A stretch of 28,193 bases of DNA, taken from the NCBI GenBank assembly GCA_040387035.1, contig JAZKEN010000006.1, forward strand, positions 1-28,193, read 5' to 3'. The position numbers were made by a program, and so were the translations under genes. The notes under the pieces are model-generated. The model saw only the letters and a list, made by a program, of their open reading frames with translations, did not search any database and had not been told where the DNA came from. Origin of the DNA: Methylotenera_A sp040387035. Lineage in GTDB: Bacteria > Pseudomonadota > Gammaproteobacteria > Burkholderiales > Methylophilaceae. Below are positions 1 to 7,465 of the stretch, in pieces; within the stretch, counting starts at the first letter, position 1; each line of letters starts with the position of its first letter.

Positions 1-117
1 TTAGATGGACTAATTTATTCCGGCTATAAGCATTAATATGCTGCCTGACACCATCAGTTTGGCTTATTTCTCTTTAGGAGTTTTTAAGTTAGGTGAAGTT
101 AAGGTGGAAAGATTGAT

Positions 118-888
118 ATGGAATTTGTCAGCGTGGAACGGGAAAACTTGATTATTTCAGATACGGACTATATCCGTTTATCTAAATTAAACAACAACCA
201 ATTACTGAGATATGAGTTTGCGCGCGCTGTTGTAGTGCCGGTCGATCAAGTGCCGAAAAACGTGGTGGCCATGCACTCAAGTGTGGTGTATTTGGATGAA
301 AGTACAGGGATAAGCCGTGAAGTAAGGCTGGTTTTTCCGGCAGAGGTGGATTTAAGGCGCGGAAAAATTTCCGTGCTTTCACCGTTAGGTGCTGCTCTAT
401 TGGGTCTTAAACAGGGACAAAGCTTTGATTGGCCAATCCCTAGCGACCCTGGTAAACGGTTGAAAATTATGCGTGTTGAAAGAGCAAGTTACTGGGAGCG
501 TTATATCATGAACAAAGCATTGACTAATACCACTATATTCGTGAGCACATACATTGTGTTTACGCTGCTTACTTATTATTTACCGAGTTTAAATACCCAA
601 TCTTTAGTGGTTCCCACTCTAGACGGGACGGGCTTATCCAGCTCACCCACTGCTCTGTTTGCGCTTTTTTTGCATATCAGCGCCATGTTAGGGCTGATAT
701 GGATCAGCTTCGTTAGAGGGATTATGATTGGAGAAAGATGGATAGTGCTGTTGCCTATCGTGGCGTTTGCATTCGATTTTATTCCTAAGTTAAGCGCGAT
801 ACCGATTGTGCCATCTATCTACCATCTGCTCGCTATTGTGATTGGCGCGGCATCACCGTTTATTGCAACATTGGATCAGCACAGCTAA
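118..888 (+). CDS. Rnk/GreA-GreB C-terminal-like domain protein with four membrane helices
   Basis: A 256-residue protein with two parts. Residues about 12-125 resemble the Rnk (nucleoside diphosphate kinase regulator) version of the GreA/GreB C-terminal fold: the stretch VVAMHSSVVYLD near 49-60 and SVLSPLGAALLGLKQGQS near 85-102 match the two conserved Rnk blocks. Rnk normally ends soon after this domain and is soluble. Here it continues into about four hydrophobic helices (roughly 138-156, 178-198, 207-222, 234-252). Rnk relatives bind RNA polymerase near its secondary channel; whether this membrane-bound form does is unknown. The start has AAGGTGG about 10 bases upstream. The next gene faces it, so it is probably monocistronic. 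The domain call is fairly sure; the function is not known. Confidence 0.75.
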   Translation: MEFVSVERENLIISDTDYIRLSKLNNNQLLRYEFARAVVVPVDQVPKNVVAMHSSVVYLDESTGISREVRLVFPAEVDLRRGKISVLSPLGAALLGLKQGQSFDWPIPSDPGKRLKIMRVERASYWERYIMNKALTNTTIFVSTYIVFTLLTYYLPSLNTQSLVVPTLDGTGLSSSPTALFALFLHISAMLGLIWISFVRGIMIGERWIVLLPIVAFAFDFIPKLSAIPIVPSIYHLLAIVIGAASPFIATLDQHS

Positions 889-944
889 TGCATCGTTAAA
901 GCGATAAATAGGCAAGTGAGATGCGGTTGCTTTCAATGTATATC

Positions 945-1271
945 CTAAGCTTGCCAAACTCCGAAGCCTGCACTTCGCAAATCAATACCAATCTCAATTT
1001 CTAGCTTAACTGCTTCATCATAGGTTAGCGGATTGAACCCTTCATAAAGATCAGGAAGCAAGCGCAGCCCATACTGCTTAACATATCGATTCGACTGAAT
1101 TCCGGCTTTGTGTTTGTCAAAACGCACATCCGGATCCAGTCCAGTCATGCCGACATATACGCATGGCTTGCCAGTCATGTAATTAGGGTTACACCTCTTG
1201 AATTTACTTTCGTACAGTACGTCTTTTGATAATTCAATCACGTAAACGTTGTAATGACGATAGTTGGGCAT
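945..1271 (-). CDS. Small GIY-YIG-like protein
   Basis: A 108-residue protein with a weak GIY-YIG nuclease pattern: NVYVIEL near the N terminus (first Tyr motif), PCVYVGMTG at 36-44 (second motif), then Arg50 and His54 in VRFDKHKAG, and acidic residues at 91-93 that could supply the catalytic Glu. The spacing is compatible with the superfamily core, but the protein is little more than that core and has no added DNA-binding domain, so a substrate cannot be named. No good ribosome binding site is visible; a TATGAT hexamer lies only about 15 bases upstream of the ATG, so the leader may be very short. It converges with the Rnk-like gene and is separated from thiC by a strong terminator. Confidence 0.6.
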   Translation of the reverse strand: MPNYRHYNVYVIELSKDVLYESKFKRCNPNYMTGKPCVYVGMTGLDPDVRFDKHKAGIQSNRYVKQYGLRLLPDLYEGFNPLTYDEAVKLEIEIGIDLRSAGFGVWQA

Positions 1272-1329
1272 TTGGCTTTTGAATATATCATATTGGTCTG
1301 AATGGGTGAGTTATAACACACGCAAACTC

Positions 1330-1362
1330 AATAAAAAAGCCAGCAATGCTGGCTTTTTTATT
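1330..1362. terminator. Bidirectional intrinsic terminator after thiC
   Basis: A perfect 16-bp inverted repeat around one base. The GC core GCCAGCA/TGCTGGC is flanked by an A-run on the left and a T-run on the right, so it works as hairpin plus U-tract on either strand. It lies 23 bases past the thiC stop and should end the thiC transcript before the GIY-YIG-like gene. Confidence 0.9.
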
Positions 1363-1384
1363 GACTGAAACGATCTAAAAACAA

Positions 1385-3280
1385 CTACACTTTTTGATAC
1401 ACTTCGCTGCCTTTTTTCACGAACTCAATGGCTTTTTCCTGCATGCCTTTTTGTAGGGCTTCTTGCTCTGAAACACCTTGCTCGGCTGCGTAATCACGTA
1501 CATCTTGTGAGATTTTCATTGAGCAGAAATGTGGGCCACACATTGAGCAGAAATGCGCTTGTTTTGCGCCTTCTTGTGGCAATGTTTCGTCATGGAATTC
1601 CTTGGCTTTTTCCGGATCCAGGCCCAGGTTGAATTGATCATCCCAACGGAATTCGAAGCGTGCTTTTGATAAAGCATTGTCACGGATCTGCGCGCCCGGA
1701 TGGCCTTTGGCCAAGTCAGCCGCATGCGCTGCGATCTTGTAAGTGATGATACCTACGCGTACGTCTTCTTTATCCGGCAAGCCTAGATGCTCTTTTGGAG
1801 TTACATAGCAAAGCATCGCACAGCCGTACCAGCCGATCATGGCGGCACCGATACCGGAAGTGATATGGTCATAACCCGGTGCGATATCAGTCGTCAGTGG
1901 ACCTAAGGTGTAGAAAGGGGCTTCACCGCAATGTTCCAGTTGCAGCTCCATGTTTTCTTTAATCAAATGCATGGGCACATGGCCTGGGCCTTCGATCATA
2001 CATTGCACGTCATGTTTCCACGCGATTTGCGTCAATTCTCCCAATGTTCTCAATTCGGCAAATTGCGCTTCATCGTTGGCATCATAGATTGAGCCCGGGC
2101 GTAAACCATCACCCAATGAAAAGCTCACATCGTAAGCTTTCATGATTTCGCAGATATCTTCGAAATGCTCGTACAAGAATGACTCTTTATGATGCGCCAA
2201 GCACCACTTAGCCATGATAGAACCGCCGCGTGACACGATACCGGTCATGCGTTTTGCGGTCATCGGGATATAAGCTAAACGTACACCAGCATGAATCGTG
2301 AAATAATCCACGCCTTGTTCCGCTTGCTCAATCAAGGTGTCGCGGAAAATTTCCCAGGTCAGGTCTTCGGCCTTGCCGTTCACTTTTTCCAATGCCTGAT
2401 AGATAGGCACCGTGCCGATTGGCACCGGTGAGTTACGGATAATCCATTCACGAGTTTCGTGGATGTTTTTACCGGTGGATAAATCCATCACGGTATCGCC
2501 ACCCCAACGGGTACCCCATACCATTTTTTCTACTTCTTCTGAGATTGAAGAGCCTAATGCAGAGTTACCGATATTGGCGTTAATCTTGACTAGGAAATTA
2601 CGGCCGATAATCATCGGTTCGATTTCAGGGTGGTTGATGTTTAACGGAATAATCGCGCGGCCAAGGGCCACTTCAGAACGCACGAATTCAGGTGTGATCA
2701 CAGCTGGAATGCTGGCGCCGAAATCGTGGCCTTTGTGTTGCTTCTGTAGCATCTCGCTCATATTTTCGCGGCGCTGGTTTTCGCGAATGGCAATGTATTC
2801 CATCTCTGGCGTAATAATGCCTTTACGTGCGTAATGCATCTGGCTGACGTTTGCGCCAGCTTTTGCGCGTAACGGTTTGCGCGTTAGGTTGAAACGCATG
2901 GCCGCTAATTCAGGATCGGTTTTGCGTTGCTGGCCAAATTCTGAACTTGGGCCGTCCAGTTGCTCAACATCGCCGCGTTCCATAATCCAGCCTGCGCGCA
3001 TGGCTGGCAAGCCATTACGGATATCCACTTCAACCGTTGGGTCTGTGTAAACACCAGAAGTGTCATACACCATGACTGGCGGATTTTTTTCAGCGCCAAA
3101 TTGTGAAGGCGTATCGCTTAATGTGATTTCACGGAACGGTACTTGAATATCAGGGCGGCTACCTTGAATGTACACTTTGCGCGAATTGGCAAAAGGCTTT
3201 TTGGTGTCCGGATCGATTTCGGCGGTTTCGCCTGAAAACTTGGCGAGATTTTTGTGCAGGTTTTTATCGGTGGCGTTCAA
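1385..3280 (-). CDS. thiC: Phosphomethylpyrimidine synthase ThiC
   Basis: ThiC is a radical SAM enzyme that rearranges 5-aminoimidazole ribotide into HMP phosphate, the pyrimidine half of thiamine. The protein shows the diagnostic C-terminal cluster CSMCGPHFC (Cys578, Cys581, Cys586; CX2CX4C) and family blocks such as RGGSIMAKWCLAHHKESFLYEHF and MIEGPGHVPMHLIKENM. I place the start at TTG 3280: AAGGAG sits six bases before it, and the resulting 631 residues are the usual ThiC length. An in-frame ATG at 3328 would add 16 residues, but it lies in the 3' end of the TPP riboswitch and has no ribosome binding site. The gene is controlled by that riboswitch and ends at the terminator at 1330-1362. 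Confidence 0.97.
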   Translation of the reverse strand: MNATDKNLHKNLAKFSGETAEIDPDTKKPFANSRKVYIQGSRPDIQVPFREITLSDTPSQFGAEKNPPVMVYDTSGVYTDPTVEVDIRNGLPAMRAGWIMERGDVEQLDGPSSEFGQQRKTDPELAAMRFNLTRKPLRAKAGANVSQMHYARKGIITPEMEYIAIRENQRRENMSEMLQKQHKGHDFGASIPAVITPEFVRSEVALGRAIIPLNINHPEIEPMIIGRNFLVKINANIGNSALGSSISEEVEKMVWGTRWGGDTVMDLSTGKNIHETREWIIRNSPVPIGTVPIYQALEKVNGKAEDLTWEIFRDTLIEQAEQGVDYFTIHAGVRLAYIPMTAKRMTGIVSRGGSIMAKWCLAHHKESFLYEHFEDICEIMKAYDVSFSLGDGLRPGSIYDANDEAQFAELRTLGELTQIAWKHDVQCMIEGPGHVPMHLIKENMELQLEHCGEAPFYTLGPLTTDIAPGYDHITSGIGAAMIGWYGCAMLCYVTPKEHLGLPDKEDVRVGIITYKIAAHAADLAKGHPGAQIRDNALSKARFEFRWDDQFNLGLDPEKAKEFHDETLPQEGAKQAHFCSMCGPHFCSMKISQDVRDYAAEQGVSEQEALQKGMQEKAIEFVKKGSEVYQKV

Positions 3281-3324
3281 TGGGTGCTCCTTAAAGAAGA
3301 AATACGTGGGAGCATGTTGAACAT

Positions 3325-3412
3325 GCATTCCCTACGGCGGCATGACCCGCATCAGGTTCGAAGGGTGATTCTCACTGACTTATTTTTCAAATAAATCAGA
3401 CCCCTAGCAATA
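3325..3412 (-). promoter_or_regulatory. TPP riboswitch (THI element) of thiC
   Basis: Read on the minus strand, the conserved THI-box core is plain: GGGG, then an AT-rich hairpin (TGATTTATTT/AAATAAGTCA, the variable P3 region), GTGAGA, ACCCTTCGAACCTGAT, a small stem around CGGGTCATGCCG, and CGTAGGGAA. It lies directly upstream of thiC, the expected target. The palindrome GCATGTTGAACATGC at 3312-3326 follows the core and may belong to the expression platform. It is not followed by a T-run, so control of translation is likelier than termination. I could not draw a convincing P1 helix by eye, so the outer edges are approximate. Confidence 0.93.
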
Positions 3413-3417
3413 AACGG

Positions 3418-3446
3418 AATGTACGCGAAAATGCTTAAAAAGGCAA
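3418..3446 (-). promoter_or_regulatory. Candidate sigma-70 promoter of thiC
   Basis: On the minus strand TTGCCT (3446-3441), a 17-base spacer and TACATT (3423-3418) form a fair -35/-10 pair. Transcription would start near 3411, just before the riboswitch core. A 10-bp inverted repeat (GAAAATGCTT at 3427-3436 and its complement at 3450-3459) overlaps the spacer. Confidence 0.5.
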
Positions 3447-3567
3447 GAAAAGCATTTTCCCCGGGCAGTGGCTAAGGCGGTGTAAAACAACAAATTTCTT
3501 AGGTTTTTTTGGTAAAAAATGATATAAATAGCACTAATTACTCAAAACAAAACAATATAGGTTAATT

Positions 3568-3708
3568 ATGGTACTTATTGCACTTTATTACGCGCTGGCC
3601 ATTGGTGTGCTGACACTCCATTTTACTGGTCACTTAGAGCGTTGGAATATGGAGTGGTTGGTATTTGTATTTGCCATAACAGTGTTTCCAGCAGTGCTTT
3701 ATCTGTAA
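3568..3708 (+). CDS. Small two-helix membrane protein (46 aa)
   Basis: A short ORF from ATG 3568 to TAA 3708 encoding 46 residues. It has a hydrophobic stretch LIALYYALAIGVLTLHF, a short polar hinge TGHLERWNME, and a second hydrophobic stretch LVFVFAITVFPAVLYL. This reads as a hairpin of two membrane helices with a charged turn. A modest ribosome binding site (AGG) lies about eight bases upstream and a possible TATAAA at about 3522. A GC-rich hairpin followed by a T-run, in the plus orientation, begins about 30 bases after the stop, which supports a discrete plus-strand transcript. I do not recognise a family. It could still be chance, because short hydrophobic ORFs are common. Confidence 0.6.
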   Translation: MVLIALYYALAIGVLTLHFTGHLERWNMEWLVFVFAITVFPAVLYL

Positions 3709-3719
3709 AAACAGAATCA

Positions 3720-4526
3720 TCACAATCCATTTCTTTTAACAAACGGCGCAGCGAGCGCCGTTTGTTTTTTAAGCCCGATATTCACCGCTTTTGGCGACAC
3801 GCCATTTAACCAGGCGAAAAAAGATTGTGGCTGGCCAATGAACACTTCCTGTTTTTCTTTTTCTAACGCCTGCACAATAATGGTGGCGACTCTTTCAGCG
3901 CTATCCATGGCATTACCGCTTTTTGCCCACATGGCAACCGTGTTGTCATCATTCATGGCGGTTTTTATACCGCGCGGCGCGACATAAGTGACGCCGATGT
4001 GAGTGTTTACTAACTCACGCCGCAGCGCTTGTGAAAAGCCATGCACGGCAAATTTGCTGGCGCAATAGGTAGCAAAATGCGGAAAGCCCAATGAGCCGAA
4101 AATGGAGCCAATAAAAACAAAATGCCCATCGTTAGCGCGTTGAAAATCGGGCAGTAATGCACGTGTTAATTGGATAAGCGCAGTGACATTGGTTTGGACT
4201 ATCTCGGCAATGCGCTCATCGGCCTGGTTTTGCAGCTCAATAAAATCCAGCACGCCAGCGTTATTCATCAGTACATCGATGTTGCCCAAATACGCTTTTG
4301 CCTCATTAACAATTGTATTGGCAATCTGCGGCTCACTTAAATCCGCCTTAATTGTGTACGCAGTTGCTCCAAGTGCCTGCACACTACTTTTTAGTGCGTC
4401 CAGTTTGGTTTGATTGCGGCCAACCAGCACTAATAAAGCCCCTTTTTGTGCCAGTTTTAATGCCAGCTGCTCACCCAGGCCACCTGTGGCGCCGGTGAGT
4501 AAAATTCGTTTATTGATTAGCTGCAT
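3720..4526 (-). CDS. Short-chain dehydrogenase/reductase (SDR), last gene of the hemolysin-family operon
   Basis: A 268-residue classical SDR. It shows the Rossmann glycine motif TGATGGLG (11-18), NNAG (88-91), Asn113, Ser141 and the YCASK active site (Tyr154, Lys158). The acidic residue that would favour NAD is replaced by GRN after the second strand, which hints at NADP, though weakly. It should oxidise or reduce a carbonyl or alcohol; the substrate is unknown. The start overlaps the end of the upstream diiron-type gene by 10 bases and has AAGGA in range, so the two are translationally coupled. Its last codons also contain the plus-strand terminator at 3739-3770. In context it probably performs the final redox step on the product of the ligase and diiron enzyme. 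Confidence 0.9.
   Translation of the reverse strand: MQLINKRILLTGATGGLGEQLALKLAQKGALLVLVGRNQTKLDALKSSVQALGATAYTIKADLSEPQIANTIVNEAKAYLGNIDVLMNNAGVLDFIELQNQADERIAEIVQTNVTALIQLTRALLPDFQRANDGHFVFIGSIFGSLGFPHFATYCASKFAVHGFSQALRRELVNTHIGVTYVAPRGIKTAMNDDNTVAMWAKSGNAMDSAERVATIIVQALEKEKQEVFIGQPQSFFAWLNGVSPKAVNIGLKKQTALAAPFVKRNGL
3739..3770 (+). terminator. Intrinsic terminator for the small ORF, inside the SDR 3' end
   Basis: An 11-bp GC-rich hairpin (ACAAACGGCGC, loop AGCGA, GCGCCGTTTGT) runs straight into five more T on the plus strand. On the minus strand there is no matching T-run after the hairpin. It therefore terminates plus-strand transcription coming from the small ORF, although it lies within the coding end of the minus-strand SDR. 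Confidence 0.8.
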
Positions 4527-5194
4527 ATGGTTTCCTTTAGCATGGTACGCGCTTCGATTTCCCTAAAAATATTGCCATACAATTGGTAAAAATTCCTTGC
4601 TGCATGAATAAGACAATCCTGATCATTTTGATTGCTGATTTGATTTACAATTCCGGCATAAAAATCGGTATGCCCCACATCAAGCGCGCCGTGCGATAAC
4701 AAATAACTAAACGATTTTGGCGTTAAGCGCAGGCTTTTCATCAGGTTTTGACCAGCCGCGGTTGCGACAGCGGTACTGGTGCCTTCTAATACCAAAACCA
4801 TGCCAAAAAAACCGATCGGGTTGACGCGATGAATCATATCGTAAGCATACGCCACCATGACTTCCGTGGCGAGAGAGGGCTTGCCGTTCCTGACCACCTC
4901 TGCATCCATGCCGCAAGCTGCTATATCATTGAGTACCCATTCCTGATGGCCCATCTCCTCTTCAATATATTCGCCAATAGAGGCACGTAACCATTCGTAT
5001 TGCTCGCCTAACCGCCCGCCACATGCCATCAGCAAAGGCACGGTATGTTTAACGTGGTGGTAGGCTTCAGTTAAAAAGGCCACATAAGTCTGTAGTGAGA
5101 TATGGCCACTGGCACCTTGTGTAATAAGTGGCAAACTTAATAATGTGTTGCGCTCACCTTCGGTAGCTTTCAGTAAATCATCATAAAAGGCCAT
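4517..5194 (-). CDS. Haem-oxygenase-like diiron enzyme (TenA/iron-containing redox enzyme family)
   Basis: A 225-residue, mostly helical protein of the haem-oxygenase-like fold (older annotation: TenA-like). Candidate metal ligands sit on the core helices: Glu43 in EAYHHVKH, the EEEMGH group (Glu79/80, His83), Glu137, and an HxxxDxxH motif on the last core helix (His168, Asp172, His175). That last motif is the signature of haem-oxygenase-like diiron oxidases and oxygenases such as SznF. TenA thiaminases instead rely on a catalytic Cys, which is not evident here. It probably uses iron and O2 to oxidise an acyl or amino substrate supplied by the neighbouring ligase; the chemistry is not predictable by eye. 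AAGGA precedes the ATG, and it starts 16 bases after the ligase stop. Confidence 0.82.
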   Translation of the reverse strand: MAFYDDLLKATEGERNTLLSLPLITQGASGHISLQTYVAFLTEAYHHVKHTVPLLMACGGRLGEQYEWLRASIGEYIEEEMGHQEWVLNDIAACGMDAEVVRNGKPSLATEVMVAYAYDMIHRVNPIGFFGMVLVLEGTSTAVATAAGQNLMKSLRLTPKSFSYLLSHGALDVGHTDFYAGIVNQISNQNDQDCLIHAARNFYQLYGNIFREIEARTMLKETICS

Positions 5195-5210
5195 TTGTTA
5201 AATCCTTTGA

Positions 5211-6692
5211 TTATTCGTGATACAGCGCATTAACCGCATATTCGTAGATGCGCCAAATAACATCACGTTTGAGTCTATTATTAGGCGTTAGTTGTTGGTT
5301 GCCCACACTAAATGGCGATGCTGCCAGGATAAATTGTTTAATTTGGGCGTAGTCAGGCAAGGTTTGATTGACATTAAAAACGGATTGTTGAATCTGTTGA
5401 AGATTAGCATTGGCTTGCGCAACAATCACGGCGGTGTTCCATGGTTTTGCCTCGCCAAATACACAGGCCTGTGCAATATGTGCTTGGCTCGTGAGTTCGC
5501 GCTCTACCCATTCTGGCGACACATTGCGCCCGAATGAGGTGATAAAAATATGTTTTTTGCGACCATTAATGTACAAAAAACCTGCGTCGTCGATATAGCC
5601 GGTATCACCAGTTGCAAACCAGGTATTTGCAATATTTTCCGTCGCTTGTTGCGTATAACCCAAAAATTGTGCGCCTTTTACCAATATTTCCTGATCGGCA
5701 GAAAACATCACTTCAATATGCCTCAGTGGCTTGCCAACGCTACCAATTTTGTTTGCAGCAGGTGTATTTAAGCTCACTACAGAAGCGCATTCAGATAAGC
5801 CATAGCCTTCAAACACGGGTAGTCCCAGCGCATGTGCACTTTTTAATAATGGTATGGAAACATGTGCGCCACCTGCTGCCATAAACTGCAAATCGCTCAA
5901 TTTTTTTGCGCCAGACTCTAGTTCTTTTACCAGTGCCTTTAATAGCTCTGGTATTAAAATCGCCGTATTGGCTCGGCTATTTAATAGCGTTTTGTACAAT
6001 TTTTGGCTATCGAAACTGCTGCCGCTAAACCCCACTTGTGCGCTGGGTAATATGTGCACAGTGCCGCCTGCCAGCAAAGTGGCATAGACGCCGGCCACGT
6101 TTTCGAGCAGAGTAGATAAAGGCAAAATACAGGCATGCTGACTTTTTTGAGTCAAGCCAACGGCCTCTTTAATACTGTTTGCCACACTGAGTAGAGCATT
6201 TAAGCCTAGGCATACCCCTTTAGGATTGCCCGTGGTGCCAGATGTGTAGGTGATTTTAACGGTGTCATCCGGCAATGCGACAGGCGCGATTGCCAGCATA
6301 AACTGAGTCAAGATTTTATTGGCTGCATTAAAAACAAGTTGGCCAACGATTGAATCACCCAAAATTTGGCGAAAGCGGGCGGGGTTATCCGTAATCAAGG
6401 CTGCAACGCCTGCGTTTTGCATGGCATGCAGCAGTTGGGTATCGGAGAAAAAGCCGGGCAAAGGTACTAACGGGATATTGGCTGCAAGCGCGGCCAAGTC
6501 AATCAGTACCCATGCAGGGTGATTATCGATATTGATAGCAACGGGTTTGTTGGCGGTGACGGATAATAGTTGAGCGCTGAGCTGAGATATCTTGCTATTT
6601 AATTCAGTGTAATTTAATGCGATTTCATCATTTTTAAGCGCAACATTGAGTGGACATAATTGTGCGGTTTTTTGAATATGTTCTAGTAACAT
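5211..6692 (-). CDS. AMP-dependent acyl synthetase/ligase
   Basis: A 493-residue member of the ANL adenylate-forming superfamily. The P-loop-like motif TSGTTGNPKG is at 150-159, YGLSECASVV carries the A5 motif, GDTGYIDDAGFLYINGRKK carries the A7/A8 hinge, and LTPNNRLKRD near the C terminus contains the catalytic lysine (Lys475). It therefore activates a carboxylic acid as acyl-AMP and passes it to CoA or another acceptor. The closest general type is the long-chain fatty-acyl-CoA ligase, somewhat short. No carrier protein is encoded in this window, so CoA or a carrier encoded elsewhere is the likely acceptor. No clear ribosome binding site precedes the ATG; the 35-base gap from the upstream gene is very AT-rich. 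Confidence 0.9.
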   Translation of the reverse strand: MLLEHIQKTAQLCPLNVALKNDEIALNYTELNSKISQLSAQLLSVTANKPVAINIDNHPAWVLIDLAALAANIPLVPLPGFFSDTQLLHAMQNAGVAALITDNPARFRQILGDSIVGQLVFNAANKILTQFMLAIAPVALPDDTVKITYTSGTTGNPKGVCLGLNALLSVANSIKEAVGLTQKSQHACILPLSTLLENVAGVYATLLAGGTVHILPSAQVGFSGSSFDSQKLYKTLLNSRANTAILIPELLKALVKELESGAKKLSDLQFMAAGGAHVSIPLLKSAHALGLPVFEGYGLSECASVVSLNTPAANKIGSVGKPLRHIEVMFSADQEILVKGAQFLGYTQQATENIANTWFATGDTGYIDDAGFLYINGRKKHIFITSFGRNVSPEWVERELTSQAHIAQACVFGEAKPWNTAVIVAQANANLQQIQQSVFNVNQTLPDYAQIKQFILAASPFSVGNQQLTPNNRLKRDVIWRIYEYAVNALYHE

Positions 6693-6727
6693 TATTAAAA
6701 ATTAACGAATATATACAGTACGTTATA

Positions 6728-7366
6728 TTAAGGTGCGATGCCGCGTACCGCAATCACTTGTGGCTGGTTATCGTAATAACTGCCCCAAAGTCCTTGTTCA
6801 CTCCCTGGCAGTTTGGAGACATCCGCCGGGTATAGCGCAAACACATCACGGCCGCCTTTGATTAAACCATTTTGCAAGCTGCGGTGGGCGGTTGCCACAC
6901 ACCATTTCACCTGCATGTCCAAGCTTTGCTGAATGACATGCGCAATTAATATGCCCGCATTGCGTGGGTTAGCTACCGCCAGATTACCGATTTCGGTAAT
7001 CTCATCGCGCAGGATTGTTTTGTTGAGTTTATTTGATAGCAATTGTTCAATGGGACTATCCAGGTATTGCTCTAAAAATAGCGATTCCTGCGCGGCGTGC
7101 CGTAATCCAAAGGCCGCCATCAAACAGCCACCTGCATCGCGCAACGCCACCAGCTCCGGCATAAAGTGGGTAATGGTTGCATGGTATGAGTCTGCAAATA
7201 CAGCGCGGATAAAGTCCTCTACTTCGCGGCGATCTGCATCATGTTGATGAACGATAAAAGCATGTATTTCTTGCATGGTGTAGCGTTTAGTTTTTGCGAA
7301 GTCTCTTAGTTTGTAGGCTGTTTGAGCATGATAAATCGCTTGGGGTGCAATGGAAAGTATTTGCAT
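6728..7366 (-). CDS. Thermostable-hemolysin family protein (possible acyltransferase-like fold)
   Basis: A 212-residue protein of the family named after the Vibrio thermostable delta hemolysin. I recognise it by LFLEQYLDSPIEQLL (97-111), the EIGNLAV block (125-131) and the GSYYDNQPQVIAV end (195-207). The family is usually annotated from its name, but its fold is thought to resemble GNAT and LuxI-type autoinducer synthases. An acyl-transfer role therefore fits the gene neighbourhood better than pore formation. There is no signal peptide or membrane helix, which also argues against a secreted hemolysin. It is the first gene of a four-gene operon and begins about 20 bases after the start point predicted from the sigma-54 promoter at 7398-7413. 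GAAAG about 8 bases upstream is a weak ribosome binding site. Confidence 0.82.
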   Translation of the reverse strand: MQILSIAPQAIYHAQTAYKLRDFAKTKRYTMQEIHAFIVHQHDADRREVEDFIRAVFADSYHATITHFMPELVALRDAGGCLMAAFGLRHAAQESLFLEQYLDSPIEQLLSNKLNKTILRDEITEIGNLAVANPRNAGILIAHVIQQSLDMQVKWCVATAHRSLQNGLIKGGRDVFALYPADVSKLPGSEQGLWGSYYDNQPQVIAVRGIAP

Positions 7367-7397
7367 ATGAAGCTTTCAATAGAACATATTGAATAGT

Positions 7398-7413
7398 TGC
7401 AAATAAGGTGCCA
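7398..7413 (-). promoter_or_regulatory. Sigma-54 promoter of the hemolysin-family operon
   Basis: On the minus strand TGGCACCTTATTTGCA matches the sigma-54 consensus TGGCAC-N5-TTGCA at every specified position, with GG and GC separated by exactly 10 bases. The start point would be near 7387, about 20 bases before the ATG at 7366. This promoter type requires an enhancer-binding AAA+ activator. Confidence 0.9.
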
Positions 7414-7465
7414 ATAAAAATATGTTTAAGATTCAATCACTTGCATATGAGATGGTTTAATACGC

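Noticed and set aside
1..117. Partial gene or RNA at the left edge
   Set aside because: No reading frame of useful length or RNA-like fold is visible; it reads as the upstream region of the Rnk-like gene.
2412..2834. 140-codon plus-strand frame inside thiC
   Set aside because: It lies wholly within the well-supported thiC coding sequence, and its translation has no recognisable family features.
3427..3459. 10-bp inverted repeat upstream of the thiC riboswitch
   Set aside because: It is AT-rich, overlaps the likely promoter and has no T-run, so I do not call it a terminator; it could be an operator but nothing else supports that.
4517..5194. TenA thiaminase linked to the nearby thiC
   Set aside because: The catalytic cysteine context of TenA is not seen, while the HxxxDxxH metal motif is; it is in a different operon with its own promoter.
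6728..7366. Secreted pore-forming hemolysin
   Set aside because: The protein lacks a signal peptide and membrane-inserting segments and sits in a metabolic operon; the name comes from a Vibrio family member.
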